From Sphingomonas donggukensis (GTDB lineage Bacteria; Pseudomonadota; Alphaproteobacteria; Sphingomonadales; Sphingomonadaceae), in NCBI RefSeq assembly GCF_023674425.1, contig NZ_CP098401.1:2401501-2465500 (forward strand): a stretch of DNA of 64,000 nucleotides, written 5' to 3'. The number at the start of each line of letters is the position of its first letter. Positions within the stretch are counted from its first letter, which is position 1. Made by a program: the position numbers and the translations under genes. Below the pieces are notes generated by a model. It saw only the letters and a list, made by a program, of their open reading frames with translations, was not told where the DNA came from and did not search any database. This document shows positions 37,330 to 46,360 of the stretch, piece after piece.

Positions 37330-37941
37330 ATGAACAGTTCGGCCACCACCGCGGCTCGGTCGCGCAAGCGATCCGGTCGGCCTTCGCCGTGGGGCATGTT
37401 CTTCAAGGGGTTTCTGAAGCACCCGGTGATGGTGGGATCGGTGATCCCGTCGTCGGACAAGCTGATTGCCAAGATGCTCGACCGCGTCGATTGGGACGCG
37501 TGCAAGGTGTTCGTCGAATATGGCCCCGGCGTCGGCACTTTCTGCCAGCCGATCCTCGATCGCATGGCGCCTGACGCGCTGTTGATCGCGATCGATACCA
37601 ATGAGGATTTCGTCGAATATCTGCGTGACGGCATCCGCGATTCCCGTTTCTCGGTCGTCCACGGCTCCGCCGCCGACGTCGAAGATATCGTGCGCCAGCA
37701 CGGCCATGACAGCGCCGATTACGTGCTGTCGGGCCTGCCCTTCTCCACGCTGCCCCCGGGCGTCGGCGACGCCATCGGGCGCGCGACGCACCATGTGATC
37801 CGCAGCGGCGGTGCATTCCTGGTCTATCAGTTCAGCCCGAAGGTGCGCGACTTCCTGAGCCCGCATTTCGAACGCATCGATCACGGCATGGAATGGTGGA
37901 ACGTGCCGCCCGCCCAGCTGTACTGGGCATGGAAGGCGTAA
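37330..37941 (+). CDS. SAM-dependent methyltransferase, PmtA/KsgA-like
   Basis: A 203-residue methyltransferase. FKGFLKHPVMVGSVIPSSDK and YGPGVGTFCQPILDRM (the SAM-binding loop) followed by SGLPFSTLPPGV resemble the phospholipid N-methyltransferase (PmtA) and rRNA dimethylase-like group. It has no signal or membrane helix. A lipid or small lipophilic product is a likely acceptor. The start is ATG 37330 (a TTG just before it is in frame). The type III polyketide synthase gene begins inside its last 13 bp, which implies coupling. It could act on phosphatidylethanolamine independently of the polyketide genes. Confidence 0.85.
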   Translation: MNSSATTAARSRKRSGRPSPWGMFFKGFLKHPVMVGSVIPSSDKLIAKMLDRVDWDACKVFVEYGPGVGTFCQPILDRMAPDALLIAIDTNEDFVEYLRDGIRDSRFSVVHGSAADVEDIVRQHGHDSADYVLSGLPFSTLPPGVGDAIGRATHHVIRSGGAFLVYQFSPKVRDFLSPHFERIDHGMEWWNVPPAQLYWAWKA

Positions 37942-39002
37942 CCGCCACGACCCCGCACATCCACGCGATCGGAACCGCGGTCCCGTCGCACGATATCCAT
38001 CGGGCGTTCGTCGATTGGGCGCGCCCGCGCATCGCCGATCCGCGCGAGGCGAAGCTGTTCGACCGCATGGCGAACCGCGCCGGCATCGCGCATCGCTGGT
38101 CGGTGCTGCCCGTCGGCAGCGACGGCGGGTCGCCGGTCGATCCAGGCGGGTTCTACGCGGTCGACCCACATCCCGGCACCGGCGACCGCATGGCGCTATA
38201 TGCCGCGGCAGCACCCGATCTCAGCCTCGCCGCAATCGACGACCTCGCGAAGCGTACCGACCTCTCCGGCATCACGCACATCGTCGTCGCGAGCTGCACC
38301 GGTTTCACCGCGCCCGGAATCGACCAGATCATCGCGCGGCGACTGGGCCTCGCCCCCGATGTCGAGCGGCTGCTGGTCGGATTCATGGGCTGCTACGCCG
38401 CGGTCGCCGCGCTGCGCAGCGCGTACCACATCGTCCGGTCGGACGCCGCGGCGCGCGTGCTGGTCGTCTGTGTCGAGCTCTCCACGCTGCACCTTCAAGC
38501 CGCGACCGCGATCGAGCCGCTGCTGGCGATGCTGCAGTTCGGCGACGGCGCGGCGGCGGCTCTGGTGTCGGCGGCCCCGCATGGGCTGGCGATCGAGCGG
38601 CCGTTCGCGACCACGCTCGCCGAATCCGCTGACCTGATCCGCTGGGACATCACCGACCGCGGCTTTGCGATGCATCTGTCGGGCGAAGTGCCGGGGCGGA
38701 TTGCCGCCGCACTCGCCGATCCGGCGTTGGCGACGACGATCACCGGCGGCATGCCGGTCGACGCCTGGGCAGTCCACGCCGGCGGGCGTTCGATCCTCGA
38801 CGCTGTCGAGGGGGCGCTACATCTCCCCGCCACTGCGCTGGCGGAATCGCGCGCGGTGCTGGCCGACTATGGTAACATGTCGTCGGCGACGCTGATGTTC
38901 GTGCTTGCGCGGCTGTTCGACCGTCCGGTCGCAAGCGGCGTCGCGTTGGCGTTCGGTCCCGGCCTAGCCGCCGAGGGCTTCGGATTCAGGTCCGCGGGAT
39001 GA
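37929..39002 (+). CDS. Type III polyketide synthase (chalcone synthase-like)
   Basis: A 357-residue homodimeric-type ketosynthase that uses acyl-CoA starters and malonyl-CoA. The catalytic Cys-His-Asn triad is seen at about C123 (ASCTGFTAPG), H283 (AVHAGG) and N316 (YGNMSSAT). GFMGCYAAVAALRSA is also typical. Bacterial relatives make alkylresorcinols, alkylpyrones or phloroglucinols. The start ATG 37929 (MEGVTATTPHIHAIG) lies inside the methyltransferase gene before it, and the stop overlaps the next methyltransferase (ATGA). Confidence 0.93.
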   Translation: MEGVTATTPHIHAIGTAVPSHDIHRAFVDWARPRIADPREAKLFDRMANRAGIAHRWSVLPVGSDGGSPVDPGGFYAVDPHPGTGDRMALYAAAAPDLSLAAIDDLAKRTDLSGITHIVVASCTGFTAPGIDQIIARRLGLAPDVERLLVGFMGCYAAVAALRSAYHIVRSDAAARVLVVCVELSTLHLQAATAIEPLLAMLQFGDGAAAALVSAAPHGLAIERPFATTLAESADLIRWDITDRGFAMHLSGEVPGRIAAALADPALATTITGGMPVDAWAVHAGGRSILDAVEGALHLPATALAESRAVLADYGNMSSATLMFVLARLFDRPVASGVALAFGPGLAAEGFGFRSAG

Positions 39003-39688
39003 CCCTGTCGGTACGCGCCCAGGCCGAGGAGCGGATGGATGCAGAGGATCTGCCCGCCGACGTGCTGGCCGCGGTGCTGGCCGATCTGGCGCAGGTCAAC
39101 ACCGTTACGATGGCGGCGCGCCCGACGCTTGGCTTCCTGAAGCGCGCGGTCGGCGACCGGCGTTCCTTTCGCCTGCTCGACGTCGGGTTCGGCGACGGCG
39201 ACATGCTGCGCCGGATCGCGCGCTGGGCACAGCGACGCGGGGTCGCCGCAGATCTGGTCGGCATCGACCTGAACCCCAATGCCGCCCCTGCCGCTCGCGC
39301 GCATACGCCGCCGGCGTTCGACATCGATTATCGCACCGGCGACTACGCCGCGCTGGCCGACGAGCCGTGGGACGTCGTCGTCAGCAGCCTGGTCGCGCAC
39401 CACATGAGCCATGCGCAGCTCGTCGATTTCGTGCGCTTCATGGACGCGAACGCCCGTGTCGGCTGGTTCGTCAACGACCTGCACCGCCACGGTTTCGCGC
39501 ATTGGGGCTTCCCGATCCTCGCGACGGTCGCCGGCTGGCACGAGATCGTGCGCGCCGACGGCACGCTGTCGATCGCGCGATCGTACCGCCCCGCCGAATG
39601 GCCGCCGATCCTGGCCGAAGCCGGCGTCACCGGCGCGGTCGTCCAGCGCGTCTTCCCGTTCCGGCTATGCGTCGCGAAAATCCGCTGA
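38999..39688 (+). CDS. Class I SAM-dependent methyltransferase of the polyketide cluster
   Basis: A 229-residue methyltransferase. The SAM motif LLDVGFGDGDMLRRIARWA (about residues 60-78), VGIDLNPNA and the later DVVVSSLVAHHMSHAQLVDF fit class I enzymes that methylate polyketide or quinone-like rings. ATG 38999 overlaps the synthase stop as ATGA and its 3' end overlaps the flavoprotein by 22 bp, so the four genes form one tightly coupled unit. A likely role is O- or C-methylation of the polyketide product, by analogy with the methyltransferase next to type III synthases in Bacillus and Streptomyces. Confidence 0.88.
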   Translation: MTLSVRAQAEERMDAEDLPADVLAAVLADLAQVNTVTMAARPTLGFLKRAVGDRRSFRLLDVGFGDGDMLRRIARWAQRRGVAADLVGIDLNPNAAPAARAHTPPAFDIDYRTGDYAALADEPWDVVVSSLVAHHMSHAQLVDFVRFMDANARVGWFVNDLHRHGFAHWGFPILATVAGWHEIVRADGTLSIARSYRPAEWPPILAEAGVTGAVVQRVFPFRLCVAKIR

Positions 39689-40743
39689 TCCTGGGCGGCG
39701 GCCCGGCGGGAGCGAGTGCCGGGATCGCGCTGGTCGGCGCCGGCATCGCCGCGACATTGCTGGAACGGTCGCGTGAGGCCGAGGATGCGCTGTGCGGCGG
39801 GTTCCTCAGCTGGCGGACACTCGAATCGCTCGCGACGCTCGGGATCGAAGCCGCGGCGCTGAACCCGAGGCCGGTGACCCGCGTCCGTCTGACGACCGCG
39901 ACGAGGGCCGCCGAGGTGCGCCTCCCGGCGCCCGCGCTCGGCGTATCGCGGCGGCGGCTCGACGCATTGCTGCTGGCGCGGGCACAGGCGGCGGGCGTCG
40001 CGGTCGAGCGCGGCGTGACGGTGCGCGAAGTCGCCTCCGGCACCGTGCGGCTGGCCGACGCGACGGTCCTCACCGCAGACCGCATCCTGCTCGCCACCGG
40101 CAAGCACGACGTCCGTGGATCGCAGCGGTCGCATGACGTCACCGACCCGACACTCGGCCTGCGGCTGCGCCTGCCCGCCTCGCCGCACGTGACCCGGCTG
40201 GTCGGCGACGCGGTCGAGCTGCATCTGTTCGACCGCGGCTATGCAGGGCTGGTGCTGCAGGAGGACGGCAGCGCGAACCTCTGCCTGGCGGTGCGGCGGT
40301 CGCGGCTGCGCGAGAGCGGAGATCCCGCGACGCTGATCGCGGCGCTGGCGCAGGAATCGCCGCGGTTGGGCGAGCGGCTGGCGCACGTCGACGCGCTGCC
40401 CGCGGCCGATGCCGTCGCCAACGTCCCCTATGGCTGGCGCGCGACGACGACCGAGGCCGGCGTGTACCGCATCGGCGACCAGGCCGCGGTCATCCCCTCC
40501 CTCGCCGGCGAGGGCATGGGTATCGCCATCGCCAGCGGCATCCGCGCCGCCCGCGCACTGGCCGCGGGTACGCCGGCGCCGACATTCCAGGCCGACCTCG
40601 CCCGCGCGACCCGCCGTCCGGTCGCAGTGGCGTCGGCGATCTGGCACGCCGCCGAGCATCCGGCGACCGCCGCGCCGCTGGTCGCGCTATCCTATGCCCC
40701 GGTGGTCCGCGCCGCCGCACGCCTAACCCGCATCAACATGTAG
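39667..40743 (+). CDS. FAD-dependent oxidoreductase/monooxygenase of the polyketide cluster
   Basis: A 358-residue flavoprotein. The N-terminal Rossmann motif LILGGGPAGASAGIALVGAG binds FAD, LLATGKHDVRG is the second conserved stretch, and YRIGDQAAVIPSLAGEGMGIA is the GD motif that contacts the flavin. The family includes geranylgeranyl reductases and aromatic hydroxylases of phenolic lipid pathways. I start at ATG 39667 (MRRENPLILGG), inside the end of the methyltransferase gene. It would oxidise the methylated polyketide, for example to a quinone. Confidence 0.87.
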   Translation: MRRENPLILGGGPAGASAGIALVGAGIAATLLERSREAEDALCGGFLSWRTLESLATLGIEAAALNPRPVTRVRLTTATRAAEVRLPAPALGVSRRRLDALLLARAQAAGVAVERGVTVREVASGTVRLADATVLTADRILLATGKHDVRGSQRSHDVTDPTLGLRLRLPASPHVTRLVGDAVELHLFDRGYAGLVLQEDGSANLCLAVRRSRLRESGDPATLIAALAQESPRLGERLAHVDALPAADAVANVPYGWRATTTEAGVYRIGDQAAVIPSLAGEGMGIAIASGIRAARALAAGTPAPTFQADLARATRRPVAVASAIWHAAEHPATAAPLVALSYAPVVRAAARLTRINM

Positions 40744-40782
40744 GGCGTTGACGTCGGCGCATGCGCGCCACACATCGCGGTC

Positions 40783-41178
40783 ATGGAACATGTCACCCTG
40801 TCCGAAACCGAATGGCGCAAGCGCCTGACCCCCGAACAATATCACGTGCTGCGCGAGGCCGGGACCGAGCGCGCGTTCGCGGGCAAGTACGACAACAACA
40901 AGGCCGACGGCATCTATCGCTGCGCCGGGTGCGGCAACGACCTGTACGACAGTGAGGACAAGTTCGATTCCGGATCGGGCTGGCCGAGCTTCACCCAGCC
41001 GATCGCGCCCGACCGCGTGACCGAACACCGCGACGTCAGCCACGGCATGACCCGGGTCGAGGTCCGCTGCGCCAAGTGCGACGGGCATCAGGGACATGTG
41101 TTCCCCGATGGCCCGCCGCCGACTGGGATGCGGCATTGCATCAACTCGGTGGCGCTGAATTTTGAGGCGCGGAAGTAG
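40783..41178 (+). CDS. msrB: Peptide methionine sulfoxide reductase MsrB
   Basis: Reduces the R-epimer of methionine sulfoxide. 131 residues, no signal peptide, so cytoplasmic, in contrast to the exported MsrA at 29048. Two CxxC pairs (CAGC and CAKC) bind structural zinc. The active-site segment is RHCINSVAL near the C-terminus, and [12 protein letters not shown] is also typical. Confidence 0.95.
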   Translation: MEHVTLSETEWRKRLTPEQYHVLREAGTERAFAGKYDNNKADGIYRCAGCGNDLYDSEDKFDSGSGWPSFTQPIAPDRVTEHRDVSHGMTRVEVRCAKCDGHQGHVFPDGPPPTGMRHCINSVALNFEARK

Positions 41179-41227
41179 CGGTGCGGTTGGCGCGGCGCAT
41201 GTCTGTTCACACTGGGTGCGGGATTTG

Positions 41228-41291
41228 AGCCTCACGCCGCCCATGCCCCCGGCATGGGCTGAATCGCGCGAAGCGCCATTCGCGTGAGGCT
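41228..41291. repeat. Nested inverted repeat between msrB and the PBP gene
   Basis: Outer arms AGCCTCACG (41228-41236) and CGTGAGGCT (41283-41291) enclose a strong inner hairpin GCCCATGCC-CCC-GGCATGGGC (41239-41259). There is no T-run. It may end the msrB message or be another dispersed element; no second copy was seen in the window. Confidence 0.55.
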
Positions 41292-41332
41292 TGTTCACGA
41301 TTCGCTAAGCGGGTAGTCGCTTGAGCCACGCG

Positions 41333-43456
41333 ATGGCGACACGATCACGATCCTCCCGCAAAGCGCAGCCACCGCGCCGGCCCAACCGCTGGAAGCGCGT
41401 TCTCGGCTGGACGTTCGGGATCGGCCTGACCGTCGCGATTCTCGGGCTCATTGCGCTGGTCATCGCGGTCTATACCGCGCGGTCGTCGCTGCCGAGTTTC
41501 GACGAGCTGAAGTCGTCGCCCAACGGCCAGATGATCCGCGTCCATGCCGCCGACGGCACGATCCTGGTGTCACTGGGCCCGAGCTACGGCGAATGGATTC
41601 CTTATGCCGAAATCCCCGCGCCGATGCGCGACGCGATGGTCGCGGTCGAGGATCGCCGGTTCCGCAGCCATATCGGCGTCGATCCGGTCGGCATCGCCCG
41701 CGGCATCCAGGTCAGCTTTCAGCGCGACAAGCGCGTCGCCGGCGTCTCGACGATCACCCAGCAGCTGGCGCGCAACGTCTTCCTGACGTCGAACCGCTCC
41801 TATGGCCGCAAGCTGCGCGAGGGCATTTTGGCGCTCGCGCTCGAACGCAAGTTCACCAAGGACCAGATCCTCGAGCTCTACCTGAACAAGGCGTATTTCG
41901 GCGGTGGCGCCTACGGCGTCGATGCCGCGTCGCGCAAGTTCTTCGGCCATCCCGCGCAGACGCTCTCGACCTCCGAATCCGCGATCGTCGCCGGCCTCGT
42001 GAAGGCGCCGAGCAATTATTCGCCCACCGCCGACGCCGACGCCGCGGTCGCCCGCGGTCGCGTCGTGCTGCGGCTGATGAAGCAGCAGGGCGTGGCAAGC
42101 GCCGCCGGCGTCGAGGAATCGGACATCCAGGCGGTGAAGCTGGCGCCGGAGCCGATGCAGAACAGCGTCCGGTACTTTACGGACTGGGCGCTGCCGCAGC
42201 TGGAGATGCTGATCGACGAGACGGTCGAGCCGATCGACGTGTGGACCACGCTCGACCTCGGCATGCAGCGCGCCGCCGACGAGGCGATCCGCGCCAATGC
42301 CCCGGCAGGCGCCCAAGGCGCGTTGGTCGCGCTCGACCGCGGCGGCGAAGTCCGTGCGATGGTGGGCGGCAAGGATTACGTGTCGTCGATCTATAACCGC
42401 GCGACCCAGGCGACGCGCCAGCCCGGATCGGCGTTCAAGCTGTTCGTGTACCTCGCCGCGCTGGAGGCTGGGCACAAGCCCGACGACCAGGTCGTCGACG
42501 AAGCGGTGACGATCAACGGGTGGAGCCCGCGCAATAGCTCGCGCCGTTTCTCGGGCGCGATCAACATCCGCACCGCTTTCGCCTATTCGATTAACACGAT
42601 CGCGGCGAAGCTGGGGCAGGAGATCGGGTTCGGAACGATCGCCGACATGGCGCGCCGCTTCGGCATCACCACACCGGTCAACACCCACCCGTCGATGGTG
42701 CTGGGCACGTCCGACGTCCGCCTGATCGACATGACCCGCGCCTTTGCGAGCGTCGCGCAGGAGGGGGTGGCGGTGACCCCTTACGGCATCACCCGCGTCA
42801 CCGCGAACAACCAGGTGATCTACGCGCACGAAGTCGATACCAGCCGCGTGCTCGTCGCGCCCTATGTCGCAGCGGAAATGACCGACCTGCTCCAGACCGC
42901 GGTCAGCACCGGCACTGCGCGCGCGGCGCAGATCGGTCGCCCGGTCGCCGGCAAGACGGGCACGACCAGCTCGAACAAGGATGGGTGGTTCTTGGGCTTC
43001 TCCAGCGGGATCACGACCGGCGTGTGGATGGGCCGCGACGATGCGCGCCCGATTTCCGGGCTACAGGGCGGCACCGCGCCCGCCCGCGCCTTCGCGAGCT
43101 TCATGAAGCGCGCGGTCGCCAACCGCCCAATCGAGCAGTTCGAAACCGAAGTGACCTTGCCCGAATGGCAGCTCGAGCCCGACGAGGAGACGTATTTCGG
43201 CGAGCCCGACAATGGCGCGATGATGGTCGATGCCGACGGCAATCCGGTCGACCAGCCCGCGCCGACACCGCAGGCGACCGAGGAACAGCCCGATCCCGTC
43301 ACCGGAGAGACCCCGTCGGAGACGCAGCGGCTCGACCAGGAATGGCTGGACCGGATGACCGGGCGCGGCACCCCGCCGAACCGTCCGCCCGTGTCAGCGC
43401 AGCCCCCGCGCGAGCCCCCGCCGCGCGATCAGGACGGCGAGCGCCCGTACCAGTGA
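41333..43456 (+). CDS. Class A penicillin-binding protein (PBP1A-like)
   Basis: A 707-residue bifunctional peptidoglycan synthase. After a basic N-terminus and one membrane anchor (FGIGLTVAILGLIALVIAVY) comes the glycosyltransferase family 51 domain (VAVEDRRFRSHIGVD with the catalytic glutamate, STITQQLARNVFL, RKLREGILALALERKFTK) and then the transpeptidase domain with the three active-site motifs: SAFK (in RQPGSAFKLF), SIN (in AYSINTIA) and KTGTT. A proline-rich tail of about 70 residues ends the protein. It polymerises and cross-links the cell wall in the periplasm. ATG 41333 is used; a TTG at 41321 is in frame. The 3' end overlaps the ygjP-like gene by 28 bp. Confidence 0.94.
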   Translation: MATRSRSSRKAQPPRRPNRWKRVLGWTFGIGLTVAILGLIALVIAVYTARSSLPSFDELKSSPNGQMIRVHAADGTILVSLGPSYGEWIPYAEIPAPMRDAMVAVEDRRFRSHIGVDPVGIARGIQVSFQRDKRVAGVSTITQQLARNVFLTSNRSYGRKLREGILALALERKFTKDQILELYLNKAYFGGGAYGVDAASRKFFGHPAQTLSTSESAIVAGLVKAPSNYSPTADADAAVARGRVVLRLMKQQGVASAAGVEESDIQAVKLAPEPMQNSVRYFTDWALPQLEMLIDETVEPIDVWTTLDLGMQRAADEAIRANAPAGAQGALVALDRGGEVRAMVGGKDYVSSIYNRATQATRQPGSAFKLFVYLAALEAGHKPDDQVVDEAVTINGWSPRNSSRRFSGAINIRTAFAYSINTIAAKLGQEIGFGTIADMARRFGITTPVNTHPSMVLGTSDVRLIDMTRAFASVAQEGVAVTPYGITRVTANNQVIYAHEVDTSRVLVAPYVAAEMTDLLQTAVSTGTARAAQIGRPVAGKTGTTSSNKDGWFLGFSSGITTGVWMGRDDARPISGLQGGTAPARAFASFMKRAVANRPIEQFETEVTLPEWQLEPDEETYFGEPDNGAMMVDADGNPVDQPAPTPQATEEQPDPVTGETPSETQRLDQEWLDRMTGRGTPPNRPPVSAQPPREPPPRDQDGERPYQ

Positions 43457-44109
43457 AGCGCGGCGCCGTTGGCCCTTAGCCAACGGCGCGCCGGGGTCGG
43501 ATCGGCTTCGTACAACTGCGCAACCAGCGCGTGGAACGCGGGCGAATGGTTCATGTGGACGCGGTGCGCGACTTCGTGCGCGACGGTCGCGCGGCGCACC
43601 CACGCCGGCGCCAGGATCAGCCGCCAGCTGTAGCGGATCGTGCCCGACGACGAGCAACTCCCCCAGCGTGAACTGGTATCGCCGACCCCGACCCGCGTGA
43701 CGCCGACGCCCGCGCGGGCGGCATAGTGGCGGGTTTCCTCGGCCAGCAGCGCCGCCGCCTCGCGCTTCAGCCAGCGAGTGATGCGCTGGTCCAGCCCGTC
43801 CGCCGGCCCGCCGACGACGATATGATCGCCGACGACACGCGGCGTGCGCGGGGCCGATAGCTGCCAGTCGAGCACATGGTCGACACCGCCGAACGGCACG
43901 ACTGCGCCGGGTACGAAGGGTCGCGCCGCTGGCAGTTTCGCGCGCTGCGCCTCGATCCAGTCGCGATGCTCCTCGACCCAGACCAGCGCCGCCCGAATTG
44001 CCGCGCGCTGCGGCAACACCAGCCGCACCCGCCCGCTCGACGGATCGAACGCCAGCTTCATCCGCCGCGCGCGCGGGTTGCGGACGATGTCGATGTCGTG
44101 CGGCGTCAC
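43429..44109 (-). CDS. YgjP-like M48-family metallopeptidase (DUF45)
   Basis: A 226-residue protein of the YgjP/WLM zinc metallopeptidase group. The zinc motif HEVAHRVHMNHSPAF (HExxH followed by a third histidine) is near residue 177, and TSSRWGSCSSSGTIRYSWRL is the conserved stretch before it. Its start is a GTG at 44109 that overlaps the YcgN stop as GTGA. Substrates are unknown. Its last 28 bp overlap the PBP gene on the other strand. Confidence 0.88.
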   Translation of the reverse strand: MTPHDIDIVRNPRARRMKLAFDPSSGRVRLVLPQRAAIRAALVWVEEHRDWIEAQRAKLPAARPFVPGAVVPFGGVDHVLDWQLSAPRTPRVVGDHIVVGGPADGLDQRITRWLKREAAALLAEETRHYAARAGVGVTRVGVGDTSSRWGSCSSSGTIRYSWRLILAPAWVRRATVAHEVAHRVHMNHSPAFHALVAQLYEADPTPARRWLRANGAALHWYGRSPS

Positions 44110-44543
44110 AATTCGCGATCGACGATGTGATGTTCGAAATCGCCGGCATCGTCCTCGCTGATCGTCCAGCCGCGCGTCGATTCGCCCGCCGCGTGCACCG
44201 CTTCGCGGTCCCCCGACACCAGATAATGCCAGTCGGGCAGGGGCTTGCCCTCGTCCAGGCGGCGGTACGCGCACGTCTGCGGCAGCCATTCGAGCGTGCG
44301 CACCAGCCGCGGGGTCAGCCGCACGCATTCGGCGACATAGGCATGGCGATGCTTATAGTCCGAACATTGCCCCATCCGCCGGTCGAGCAGGCGGCAGGCG
44401 ATGTTGGTGGCGTGCAGCTCGCCGCTATCCTCGTCCTCCAGCTTGTGGACGCAGCATTTGCCGCAGCCGTCGCACAGCGCCTCCCACTGCGCGCGGTCCA
44501 TCTTGCCGAGCGGGGTGGTTTCCCAGAAGCGGTCGATCGTCAT
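44106..44543 (-). CDS. YcgN family cysteine-cluster protein
   Basis: A 145-residue protein of the UPF0260/YcgN family. The N-terminal FWETTPLGKMDRAQWEALCDGCGKCCVHK-type cluster (cysteines in CDGCGKCC) with further cysteines in IACRLLD, GQCSDY and TCAYRRL suggests a metal or FeS site. GWTISEDDAGDFEHHIVDREL closes it. Function is unknown. It is coupled to the YgjP-like gene. Confidence 0.92.
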   Translation of the reverse strand: MTIDRFWETTPLGKMDRAQWEALCDGCGKCCVHKLEDEDSGELHATNIACRLLDRRMGQCSDYKHRHAYVAECVRLTPRLVRTLEWLPQTCAYRRLDEGKPLPDWHYLVSGDREAVHAAGESTRGWTISEDDAGDFEHHIVDREL

Positions 44544-44567
44544 CGCGCGCCCATCATCGCCCCGGCG

Positions 44568-45167
44568 CTATCGCACCCAGCGGTGCAGCTCGTCGGCGAT
44601 CGCGTCGGCACCCTTTTCGACCGGCAGCAGCGCGATCGGCGCGCCGTCCGGGCCCATCAGGTAAGCCTGGCGGCTGTGATCGACCATATAGCCGCCGCCG
44701 GGCGCGGGCGCCTGCTTGGCGAAATAGATGCCGTACGCCTTGGCGACCGCGGCGATCGCCGGCACGCTGCCGGTCACGCCGACCATGCGCGGGTGGAACG
44801 CGGCGACGAACTGCTTGACCACCGCGGGGGTATCGCGCTCCGGATCGACGGTCACGAACACCGGCACGACCTTCGCACCCGCCGCCGCGTCGCGCGCCTC
44901 GAACGCCTTCAGCCCCGCGCCGATCAGCTGGACGTCGACCGGGCAGACGTCGGGGCAGAAGGTGTAGCCGAAATACATGATCCGGTACTTGCCCGCGAAA
45001 TCGCGGTCGGTGACGGCGCGCCCGTCCTGATCGGTCAGGCTGAAGGCGCCGCCGATGCGTGCTCCGGCGAGCGGCGGATCCTGCGCCGGTGTGGTCGCCG
45101 CAGGATTGCACGCGCCGAGCAATATCGCGGCGGCGACAGGGAAATAGCGGAGGAATGAGCTGTTCAT
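44568..45167 (-). CDS. SCO1/SenC family lipoprotein (copper delivery or thiol redox)
   Basis: A 199-residue SCO protein. The lipobox LLGAC (MNSSFLRYFPVAAAILLGAC) makes it a lipoprotein anchored in the membrane facing the periplasm. The copper or thiol motif is CPDVC in FGYTFCPDVCPVDVQ and the third ligand histidine lies in MVDHSRQAYL. It likely helps assemble the CuA centre of cytochrome oxidase or acts as a thiol-disulfide reductase. It starts at ATG 45167; the longer reading in front lacks a lipobox at the right place. Confidence 0.93.
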   Translation of the reverse strand: MNSSFLRYFPVAAAILLGACNPAATTPAQDPPLAGARIGGAFSLTDQDGRAVTDRDFAGKYRIMYFGYTFCPDVCPVDVQLIGAGLKAFEARDAAAGAKVVPVFVTVDPERDTPAVVKQFVAAFHPRMVGVTGSVPAIAAVAKAYGIYFAKQAPAPGGGYMVDHSRQAYLMGPDGAPIALLPVEKGADAIADELHRWVR

Positions 45168-45235
45168 GGCATGGCCAGCCATGATCTGATAGGCGCGCCC
45201 GTGCAAGCCATCTCCCCTGACGCCAGAGGTTATCG

Positions 45236-45835
45236 ATGATCCGTCCGCTCCGCCTGCTCCTTGCCGCCGCCGTTCTTGCCGCCCCAGTGGCATCGCCCGC
45301 GCAGCAGATGTCGGAAAGCTACGACTTCCTGAAGGCCGTGCGCGACGAGGACGGCACCAAGGTGACGCAGATGCTCGACAAGCCCGGCGCGTCGATCGTC
45401 AACACCCGCGACAAGGATTCGGGCGACACCGCGCTGCACATCGTCGTGAAGCGCGGCGACAACACCTATCTCAGCTTCCTGCTGTCGCGCGGCGCCAACG
45501 CCAATGCGCAGGACGCACGTGGCAACACGCCGCTGCTGCTGGCGGTGAACGGCGGGTGCGGCGCGTGCATCGACACGCTGGTGGCGCGCAAAGCGAACCT
45601 GAACCTCGCCAACGCATCGGGCGAGACGCCGCTGATCCGCGCGGTGCAGCTGCGCAACCTCGATTTCGCGCGCACGCTGCTGACCGCGGGCGCCAATCCC
45701 GACCAGGCCGATCGCGTGGCCGGCATGACCGCGCGCGACTATGCCAAGGTCGACAACCGGTCGCCCGCGATCACGAAGCTGCTGAACGACGCGCCCAAGA
45801 CCGCAAAGCGCGCGGTGTCGGGGCCCAAGCTCTAA
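45236..45835 (+). CDS. Exported ankyrin-repeat protein
   Basis: A 199-residue protein with a signal peptide (MIRPLRLLLAAAVLAAPVASPA) and about four ankyrin repeats: DSGDTALHIVVKRGDNTYLS, DARGNTPLLLAVNGG, ASGETPLIRAVQLRNLDFAR and GMTARDYAKV. It should act in the periplasm as a binding partner of another protein; in other bacteria such proteins sit beside catalases or peroxidases, which are absent here. The stop overlaps the mmcB stop on the other strand. Confidence 0.9.
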   Translation: MIRPLRLLLAAAVLAAPVASPAQQMSESYDFLKAVRDEDGTKVTQMLDKPGASIVNTRDKDSGDTALHIVVKRGDNTYLSFLLSRGANANAQDARGNTPLLLAVNGGCGACIDTLVARKANLNLANASGETPLIRAVQLRNLDFARTLLTAGANPDQADRVAGMTARDYAKVDNRSPAITKLLNDAPKTAKRAVSGPKL

Positions 45836-46347
45836 CCCCGCGGAAAGCCCGCGAACGCATCCGGATCGACCAGGCCGATCACACGCCGCGCCGCGCGCCG
45901 GGCGAGCGCCAGGGTGCAGCGGCGACGCGCCGCGACCGGCATCGCCACGGTCGCCGCCTCCCGCACGATCGCCGCGTCATAGCGATCGGCGACGATCACG
46001 CCCGACCGCTCGGGCAGGAACGCCGGGGTGTCGAGCGGGCCGGCGTCGAACCCGGTCGGGATCGCCCAGAAGAACCGATCGCAATGCGGCAGATAGTCGG
46101 TCCATTTGCCGTCGCCGAGCAGGTCGGCGCGCGACACCTTTATCTCGACGATGACGAGTTCGCCCTTCGGCCCCACCGCCATCAGATCGGCGCGGCGCCC
46201 GCCGTCGAGCGGCATCTCCCCGATGGCGACGATATCGTGGCGCAGCAGCATCCGGCACACGCCGCGCGCGACGTCAGCGGCGATCAGCCGCTCGGCAACC
46301 GAAGGTGCGGGGGGCGCAGATACGTCGAGGGGCGCGATGTCGGCCAT
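45832..46347 (-). CDS. mmcB: MmcB family DNA repair protein
   Basis: A 171-residue protein of the MmcB family (DUF-type restriction-endonuclease-like fold). The core GEMPLDGGRRADLMAVGPKG followed by ELVIVEIKVSRADLLGDGKW contains the D...ExK nuclease-like motif (RADLMAV, VEIKVS). MmcB was described in Caulobacter as an SOS gene giving resistance to mitomycin C. I start at ATG 46347 (MADIAPLD); ATG 46359 is in frame. A perfect LexA-type box lies at 46361-46375, just upstream, and supports both the identity and the SOS control. Confidence 0.92.
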   Translation of the reverse strand: MADIAPLDVSAPPAPSVAERLIAADVARGVCRMLLRHDIVAIGEMPLDGGRRADLMAVGPKGELVIVEIKVSRADLLGDGKWTDYLPHCDRFFWAIPTGFDAGPLDTPAFLPERSGVIVADRYDAAIVREAATVAMPVAARRRCTLALARRAARRVIGLVDPDAFAGFPRG

Positions 46348-46360
46348 CGCGCCCCTCATA

